A DNA stretch of 11,037 nucleotides from an uncultured Collinsella sp. (GTDB lineage Bacteria; Actinomycetota; Coriobacteriia; Coriobacteriales; Coriobacteriaceae). Both the position numbers and the translations under genes were made by a program. Shown here in pieces: positions 7,012-11,037 of this stretch (position 1 is its first letter; the number at the start of each line of letters is the position of its first letter). Below the pieces are notes generated by a model. That model saw only the letters and a list, made by a program, of their open reading frames with translations. It ran no database searches and was not told where the DNA came from. Location: contig URTW01000054.1 in the NCBI GenBank assembly GCA_900550815.1, forward strand, positions 1 to 11,037, given 5' to 3'.

Positions 7012-7230
7012 GTGAAGAAGGAAGACGCAATTGAGCTCGAGGGTACGGTAAAGGAACCGCTGCCCAATGCCATGTTTAAGGTCGAGCTCGAGAACGGTCA
7101 TTCGGTTCTGTGCAACATTTCTGGCAAGATCCGAATGAATTACATCCGTATTCTCCCCGGTGACAGGGTTGTCGTGGAGCTTTCCCCGTACGACCTGACC
7201 CGCGGCCGCATCACCTATCGCTACAAATAG
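7012..7230 (+). CDS. infA: Translation initiation factor IF-1
   Basis: Encodes 72 residues, exactly the usual IF-1 length. IF-1 binds the ribosomal A site during initiation and cooperates with IF-2 and IF-3. The OB-fold protein shows [26 protein letters not shown], then [18 protein letters not shown] and [18 protein letters not shown], all diagnostic. Two non-ATG starts are possible: TTG at 7006 and GTG at 7012. GTG is preferred because it gives the conserved N-terminus (fMet-KKEDAIE) and places GAGAAAG (6995-7001) 10 nt upstream, against 4 nt for TTG. The ribosome site is weak. A promoter-like sequence lies upstream and a long structured gap follows. Confidence 0.95.
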   Translation: MKKEDAIELEGTVKEPLPNAMFKVELENGHSVLCNISGKIRMNYIRILPGDRVVVELSPYDLTRGRITYRYK

Positions 7231-7380
7231 CGGCACGCATACACGCACTCCATTTCCGACTGCAGGCTTAGCTCAACCTACGGTCGGATTGTGTGTGAAG
7301 ACCAGCCATAGTTTTAAACGCCTGCGGCTGGGCGAGTAGATAGTAGGGAAGTAGTTTGAGCGCTACCGAAAGGAAGAACG
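7231..7380 (+). promoter_or_regulatory. Structured 150-nt gap between infA and rpmJ
   Basis: No ORF of note. A hairpin of 12 positions pairs 7255-7266 with 7277-7288 (core CCGAC/GTCGG, one T-G wobble, one C-A mismatch, 10-nt loop) and has no T run after it. Further on, CCAGCC (7302-7307) can pair with GGCTGG (7326-7331), while CGCC (7319-7322) can pair with GGCG (7331-7334); these two use overlapping bases. It may be the regulatory leader of the alpha-type block, for which S4 is the known repressor in E. coli. That role is inferred. Confidence 0.4.
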
Positions 7381-7494
7381 ATGAAGGTACGTCCTTCGGT
7401 CAAGAAGATGTGCGATAAGTGCAAAATCATTAGGCGCCATGGCAAGGTCCTCGTCATTTGCGAGAACCCCCGTCATAAGCAGCGTCAGGGTTAA
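7381..7494 (+). CDS. rpmJ: 50S ribosomal protein L36, zinc-binding type
   Basis: A 37-codon gene read directly from the sequence: ATG at 7381, TAA at 7492-7494. L36 is the smallest large-subunit protein and binds 23S rRNA. The protein begins [15 protein letters not shown] and carries the zinc ligands C11, C14, C27 and H32 (C-x2-C-x12-C-x4-H), then ends in a basic HKQRQG. GAAAGGAAG (7368-7376) is the ribosome site. It follows infA at 150 nt and precedes rpsM at 14 nt, the classic order infA-rpmJ-rpsM. Confidence 0.96.
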   Translation: MKVRPSVKKMCDKCKIIRRHGKVLVICENPRHKQRQG

Positions 7495-7508
7495 GAGAGG
7501 AGACTACG

Positions 7509-7883
7509 TTGGCCCGTATTAATGGTGTCGACCTCCCGCGTGAGAAGCGCGTTGAGATCGGTCTGACCTACATTTACGGCATCGGCCGCACCACTGCGAC
7601 GAAGATTTGCGTCGAGTGCAACGTTAACGTGGATACGCGCGTTAAGGACCTCACCGAGGATGAGGTTAACGCCATCCGCGATTATATCGATAAGAACCAG
7701 ATCATGGTTGAGGGCGACCTCCGCCGTGAGCGCAACCAGAACGTCAAGCGCCTTATGGACATCGGCTGCAACCGCGGCCTTCGTCACCGCAAGGGCCTCC
7801 CGGTCCGCGGCCAGCGCACCCACACTAACGCTCGTACCCGCAAGGGCCCGAAGCGTCAGATCGGTGCTAAGAAGAAGAAATAA
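7509..7883 (+). CDS. rpsM: 30S ribosomal protein S13
   Basis: Encodes 124 residues, a normal S13 length. S13 is in the 30S head, contacts P-site tRNA through its C-terminal tail and forms a bridge to L5. The N-terminus [25 protein letters not shown], the helix-hairpin-helix-like [10 protein letters not shown], and [23 protein letters not shown] (93-114) followed by a lysine tail identify it. The start is a TTG at 7509: AGAGGAG (7496-7502) is 6 nt upstream and no in-frame ATG or GTG exists nearby. A TTG start on a ribosomal gene may limit its rate. Confidence 0.97.
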   Translation: MARINGVDLPREKRVEIGLTYIYGIGRTTATKICVECNVNVDTRVKDLTEDEVNAIRDYIDKNQIMVEGDLRRERNQNVKRLMDIGCNRGLRHRKGLPVRGQRTHTNARTRKGPKRQIGAKKKK

Positions 7884-7897
7884 GGAGCGCTAGATAG

Positions 7898-8302
7898 ATG
7901 GCTACTGCTAAGAAGAACGTTCGCGCTGCCCGTCTGAAGCGCGCGGACCGTAAGAACATTTCCGTGGGCCAGGCTCACATTCGTTCTACGTTCAACAACA
8001 CGATCGTTTCGATCACCGATCCCCAGGGCAACGTCATTTCCTGGAAGTCGGCTGGCCAGGTGGGCTTCAAGGGCTCCCGTAAGTCCACGCCGTTCGCTGC
8101 CCAGATGGCTGCCGAGGCTGCTGCCAAGCAGGCCATGGAGCACGGTATGAAGAAGGTTTCCGTCTTCGTCAAGGGCCCCGGCTCCGGGCGTGAGACCGCC
8201 ATCCGCTCCCTCCAGGCTGCTGGCCTCGAGGTCTCGAGCATCCAGGACAAGACCCCCATTCCGCACAACGGCTGCCGCCCCAAGAAGCGTCGCCGCGTGT
8301 AA
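7898..8302 (+). CDS. rpsK: 30S ribosomal protein S11
   Basis: Encodes 134 residues, near the usual 129-135. S11 lies on the 30S platform and lines the Shine-Dalgarno/E-site region. Visible hallmarks are [24 protein letters not shown] (26-49), [32 protein letters not shown] (91-105), and the C-terminal [12 protein letters not shown] (123-134). The Shine-Dalgarno AAGGAG (7882-7887) overlaps the rpsM stop codon, with 10 nt to the ATG, so coupling is likely. rpsD follows after 19 nt. Confidence 0.97.
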   Translation: MATAKKNVRAARLKRADRKNISVGQAHIRSTFNNTIVSITDPQGNVISWKSAGQVGFKGSRKSTPFAAQMAAEAAAKQAMEHGMKKVSVFVKGPGSGRETAIRSLQAAGLEVSSIQDKTPIPHNGCRPKKRRRV

Positions 8303-8321
8303 CTGAAAGGATCGTATCAAT

Positions 8322-8918
8322 ATGGCAATCGACAGGACTCCTGTTCTTAAGCGCTGCCGTCAGCTCGGGATCGATCCCGCTGAGCTCGGTTACAGCAGCA
8401 AGAAGGAATCTATCCGTCAGCCCAAGCGCCGTCGCAAGGAATCTGAGTACGGCATGCAGCTGCGCGAGAAGCAGAAGGTCAAGTTCATCTATGGCGTTCT
8501 GGAGAAGCAGTTCCACGGCTACTTCAACAAGGCCCGTAAGATGAACGGCGTCACCGGTGAGAACCTCATGATCATTCTTGAGTCTCGCCTCGACAACGTC
8601 GTCTTCCGTCTTGGCTTCGCCCGCACCCGCAAAGAGGCTCGTCAGTCCGTCCGTCACGGTCACTTCACCGTGAACGGCAAGCGCGTGGACATCCCGTCCT
8701 ACCGCGTCAAGGCCGGCGACGTCGTCGCTGTCGGCGAGAAGTTCCGTGACCTCCTCCCCATCAAGGAGGCCCTGATTTCCTCCGAGCGCTTTGAGGTCCC
8801 TGGCTGGCTCGAGGTCGATATCGAGAAGCTGTCTGGTAACGTGCTCGCTCTGCCGACGCGTGAGCAGATCAGCGGTGATATCAACGAGCAGCTCATCGTC
8901 GAGCTCTACTCTAAGTAG
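8322..8918 (+). CDS. rpsD: 30S ribosomal protein S4
   Basis: Encodes 198 residues, slightly under the 200-209 common in the family. S4 nucleates 30S assembly by binding the 5' domain of 16S rRNA, and is the translational repressor of the alpha operon in E. coli. The S4 RNA-binding domain spans about residues 88-150 (ESRLDNVVFRLGFARTRKEARQ, then VRHGHFTVNGKRVDIPSYRV). The N-terminal region is short and has only one cysteine (C12), so this is a zinc-less form. The ATG at 8322 is preceded by GAAAGG (8305-8310). rpoA follows after 32 nt. Confidence 0.97.
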   Translation: MAIDRTPVLKRCRQLGIDPAELGYSSKKESIRQPKRRRKESEYGMQLREKQKVKFIYGVLEKQFHGYFNKARKMNGVTGENLMIILESRLDNVVFRLGFARTRKEARQSVRHGHFTVNGKRVDIPSYRVKAGDVVAVGEKFRDLLPIKEALISSERFEVPGWLEVDIEKLSGNVLALPTREQISGDINEQLIVELYSK

Positions 8919-8950
8919 TCCATCCGGGCTGCTGAGGCTGGAGGTAATAC

Positions 8951-9892
8951 ATGTCAGAATTCATTAGGCCTCAGGTTCAGGTCGAAGAGATCAACGAGAC
9001 GTCTGCTCGCGTCTCCGTCGAGCCGCTCGAGCGTGGCTACGGCGATACGCTGGGTAACTCCCTTCGTCGCGTTCTTCTGTCCTCGCTCGAGGGTGCCGCC
9101 GTCGAGGCTATTCAGATCGATGGTGCACAGCACGAGTTCATGACCATCCCTAACATGGTCGAGGATGTCACCGACATCGTCCTGAATGTCAAGGGTCTTG
9201 TCTTCAGGGCTCTCGGCACGACCGACGAGGCGACCGCCACCATCTCGGTTGACGGCCCCTGCGAGGTCACCGGTGCGGACTTCTTTATTCCGTCCGAGTT
9301 TGAGCTGGTTAACCCCGAGCAGCACATCGCTACGCTCACCGAGGGTGGCCATCTCACCATGAGCATGCGCATCGGCTATGGCCGCGGCTATGTTTCTGGC
9401 GAGGCCAACAAGCGCGACAACGATCCCATCGGTGTGATCCACGTCGACTCGCTGTACTCGCCGGTTTCCCGTTGCGCCAAGCTCGTTGAGGCTTGCCGTG
9501 TCGGTCAGCACACCGACTACGACCGCCTTGTCCTCGAGATCGAGACCAACGGCTCCATCGCCCCGCGCGACGCCGTGGTCCAGGCTGCTAATATCATCAA
9601 CCAGCATATGGCTGCCTTTATGAACCTTGCCGAGACCCCCGAGGTCGAGGAGGAGGCTTCGATCTTCGCTCCCGAGGTCACCAACGACAACGCCGAGCTG
9701 GACAAGCAGATCGAGGATCTGGACCTTTCCGTCCGTTCCTACAACTGCCTTAAGCGCGCCAGCATTCACTCGGTCCGTCAGCTCGTTGAGTTCTCGGAGA
9801 ACGATCTGCTCAACATCCGTAACTTCGGTGTTAAGTCGATCGAGGAAGTGAAGGACAAGCTTGAGTCCATGGGCCTGAGCCTGAAGGCTTAA
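8951..9892 (+). CDS. rpoA: DNA-directed RNA polymerase subunit alpha
   Basis: Encodes 313 residues, within the 310-350 range. Alpha dimerizes to seed RNA polymerase assembly and its C-terminal domain contacts upstream DNA and activators. The N-terminal domain shows the dimer and beta-contact motif DTLGNSLRRVLLSSLEG (32-48, with R39-R40). A short acidic linker (about 230-247) leads to the C-terminal domain (about 250-313). There VRSYNCLKRASI places R262 at the position of E. coli R265, the main UP-element contact, followed by NIRNFGVKSIEEVKDKL. The ATG at 8951 follows GGAGG (8939-8943). It sits between rpsD and rplQ as in most bacteria. Confidence 0.97.
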   Translation: MSEFIRPQVQVEEINETSARVSVEPLERGYGDTLGNSLRRVLLSSLEGAAVEAIQIDGAQHEFMTIPNMVEDVTDIVLNVKGLVFRALGTTDEATATISVDGPCEVTGADFFIPSEFELVNPEQHIATLTEGGHLTMSMRIGYGRGYVSGEANKRDNDPIGVIHVDSLYSPVSRCAKLVEACRVGQHTDYDRLVLEIETNGSIAPRDAVVQAANIINQHMAAFMNLAETPEVEEEASIFAPEVTNDNAELDKQIEDLDLSVRSYNCLKRASIHSVRQLVEFSENDLLNIRNFGVKSIEEVKDKLESMGLSLKA

Positions 9893-9922
9893 TGCTTCGC
9901 ATATTTGAGGAGAAACTAGACC

Positions 9923-10390
9923 ATGCGTCACAACGTTAAGAAGGGCCTGAAGCTCGGCACCGATGCGAGCCACACCAAGGCCATGAAGAAGAGCCTTGCT
10001 AAGGCCCTCTTCGAGAACGACCGCATCACGACCACCGAGACCCGCGCTAAGGCGCTGCGTTCGGTCGTCGACCCGATCATCACTTGGGCCAAGAAGGGCG
10101 ACCTGCACTCTCGTCGTCTGGCTATCGCCAAGCTCGGCGATAAGCAGCTCGTTGCCGAGATCTTCGACAAGGCTGCCCAGGGCATGTGGCAGGACCGCAA
10201 CGGCGGTTACACCCGCATCATGAAGCTCGGCAACCGCAAGGGCGACAACGCTCCTATCGTTATCATGGAGCTCGTCACCGAGCCTTGCACGCCTAAGGCC
10301 AAGAAGGCCGCTCCGGCCCCCAAGAAGGCCGCTGCTCCCAAGAAGGTCGAGGCCGTCGAGGAGGCTCCTGCTGAGGAGACCGCTGAGTAG
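9923..10390 (+). CDS. rplQ: 50S ribosomal protein L17 with C-terminal tail
   Basis: Encodes 155 residues. The L17 core (about 1-120) has the usual start RHNVKKGLKLGTDASHTKAM, the ITTTETRAKALRSVVDPIIT segment and DRNGGYTRIMKLGNRKGDNAP, a large-subunit protein near the exit tunnel. Beyond it runs a low-complexity tail of about 33 residues, first Lys/Ala/Pro-rich (123-141), then Glu/Ala-rich (142-155). The E. coli protein is 127 residues. Such tails are familiar in actinobacterial L17. The ATG at 9923 follows GAGGAG (9908-9913). A strong terminator lies 26 nt after the stop. Confidence 0.97.
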   Translation: MRHNVKKGLKLGTDASHTKAMKKSLAKALFENDRITTTETRAKALRSVVDPIITWAKKGDLHSRRLAIAKLGDKQLVAEIFDKAAQGMWQDRNGGYTRIMKLGNRKGDNAPIVIMELVTEPCTPKAKKAAPAPKKAAAPKKVEAVEEAPAEETAE

Positions 10391-10416
10391 ACTTTCCGTC
10401 TGCATAGGCTATATTC

Positions 10417-10447
10417 GAGGGGTACGTTCGCGTACCCCTCTTTTTTT
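10417..10447 (+). terminator. Intrinsic terminator of the ribosomal operon
   Basis: GAGGGGTACG (10417-10426) and CGTACCCCTC (10431-10440) form a perfect 10-bp stem closed by a TTCG tetraloop, followed at once by seven T (10441-10447). This is a textbook intrinsic terminator on the + strand and marks the end of the rplQ transcript. truA begins 35 nt later, so it needs read-through or its own promoter, and I see no clear promoter in 10448-10482. Confidence 0.93.
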
Positions 10448-10482
10448 GTCGCGATACCGTTACTTGTTTGTTGGGAGCGCCC

Positions 10483-11037
10483 ATGACTGCCCCGTCTGAT
10501 TTCAATTCGATTTCCGAGCTTGAAGCCACGCTCGTATTTCGTGTGGCCTATGATGGCTCGTCGTATAGCGGATTTGCCGAGCAGCCGGGACAGACGACGG
10601 TTGCGGGCGAGCTACGTCGAGCCATCGAGACGCTGCTTCGCCGCCCGATCGATTTGACGTGCGCGGGGCGTACCGATGCCGGCGTGCATGCCGTGGCTCA
10701 GTACATCAGCGTGCCCGTAACGGACGCTGAGCTCGCGTGTACGCGCCGTAGGTGGCTGCGGGCCATGGATGCCCTGCTGCCCAAAGATATCGCCATTAAC
10801 GAGGTCTACAGGGCCCGTAAAGGCTTTTCTGCACGCTTTGCTGCGCGTTCTCGTACGTATACGTACCGTATTGCCGATCGCGACGCGCGCCCTGTGCTTT
10901 CGCGCGGTGCGGTGTGGTGGCATCGCTACCCATTGGATGTTGAGGCGATGTCTGCGGCCTGTCCCTCGCTGCAGGGCGAGCAGGCCTACAAGAGCATTTG
11001 CTAGGTGGCGTCTGCCGTGGACTCGACCACGCGCCGC
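10483..11037 (+). pseudogene. truA: tRNA pseudouridine synthase A, interrupted by an in-frame TAG
   Basis: TruA converts uridines 38-40 of tRNA anticodon stems to pseudouridine. From ATG 10483 (GGGAG 5 nt upstream; in-frame TTGs at 10468 and 10471 are less likely) the frame codes 173 residues and stops at TAG 11002-11004. The N-terminal half is normal: VAYDGSSYSGF (21-31), AGRTDAGVHAVAQY (61-74) with catalytic D65, and SARFAARSRTYTYRI (116-130). Family members run about 245-280 residues. Directly after the TAG the same frame reads VASAVDSTTRR. As I recall E. coli TruA, SIC-stop-VASAVDSTTR lines up without gaps against its SFRAVQCQSRTPWR. So one codon has become amber, or a base is miscalled. 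The C-terminal rest lies beyond the window. Confidence 0.75.

Noticed and set aside
7289..7317. Possible promoter before rpmJ (TTGTGT with TTTTAA at 17 bp)
   Set aside because: Only 3 of 6 matches in the -10 box; too weak to annotate.
8954..10405. 483-codon antisense open frame across rpoA and rplQ
   Set aside because: Same cause: antisense to conserved genes, composition typical of a mirrored frame, no domain visible.
10387..10415. TATATT as a -10 for truA
   Set aside because: No acceptable -35 at proper spacing, and a transcript from it would run straight into the strong terminator.
11002..11004. Pyrrolysine or other programmed recoding at the truA TAG
   Set aside because: No sign of a recoding element can be judged from the few bases left, and TruA is not a known pyrrolysine protein. 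Mutation or error is simpler.
1..11037. CRISPR array, tRNA/rRNA gene, insertion sequence, prophage or defense system
   Set aside because: No regular spacer-repeat pattern, no cloverleaf or rRNA segment, and no transposase, integrase or defense domain was seen on either strand.

Overview
This window is the downstream part of a bacterial ribosomal-protein supercluster, all on the + strand. It holds the spc-type block (L5, S14, S8, L6, L18, S5, L30, L15, SecY), an adk-map-infA-rpmJ bridge, and the alpha-type block (S13, S11, S4, RNA polymerase alpha, L17), with truA after a strong terminator. High GC, the short zinc-type S14, the four-cysteine LID of adenylate kinase, zinc-type L36, cysteine-poor S4 and the Lys/Ala/Pro plus acidic tail on L17 point to a high-GC Gram-positive. 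My best guess is Coriobacteriia, probably a Collinsella-like gut actinomycete. That is recognition by eye and has not been checked by a search.

Layout. Positions 1-353 are the 3' end of an XdhC/CoxI-family gene. Positions 354-665 are noncoding and hold a long, nearly perfect palindrome (372-438), an 8-bp tandem duplication (465-480), a plausible sigma70-type promoter (500-528) and a roughly 130-nt leader to rplE. Positions 666-6907 run rplE, rpsN (type Z), rpsH, rplF, rplR, rpsE, rpmD, rplO, secY, adk, map. Gaps are short except 1224-1302, 1489-1607 and 2577-2651; the first and third hold clear hairpins without a U tract. A second promoter-like sequence (6944-6972) precedes infA. A structured 150-nt gap separates infA from rpmJ. 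Then rpmJ, rpsM, rpsK, rpsD, rpoA and rplQ follow closely and end in a textbook intrinsic terminator (10417-10447).

Function. The operon couples small- and large-subunit ribosomal proteins, the Sec translocon pore, nucleotide homeostasis (Adk), N-terminal methionine removal (Map), translation initiation (IF-1) and the transcriptase alpha subunit. truA (tRNA pseudouridine synthase) follows. Its reading frame is cut by a TAG at 11002, yet TruA-like sequence resumes in the same frame right after it.

I see no convincing undescribed accessory system. The points most worth checking are the in-frame amber in truA, the XdhC gene in the place where rplN/rplX normally precede rplE, the palindrome at that junction, and the intergenic RNA hairpins. 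rpmJ (37 codons) is annotated here directly from the sequence.
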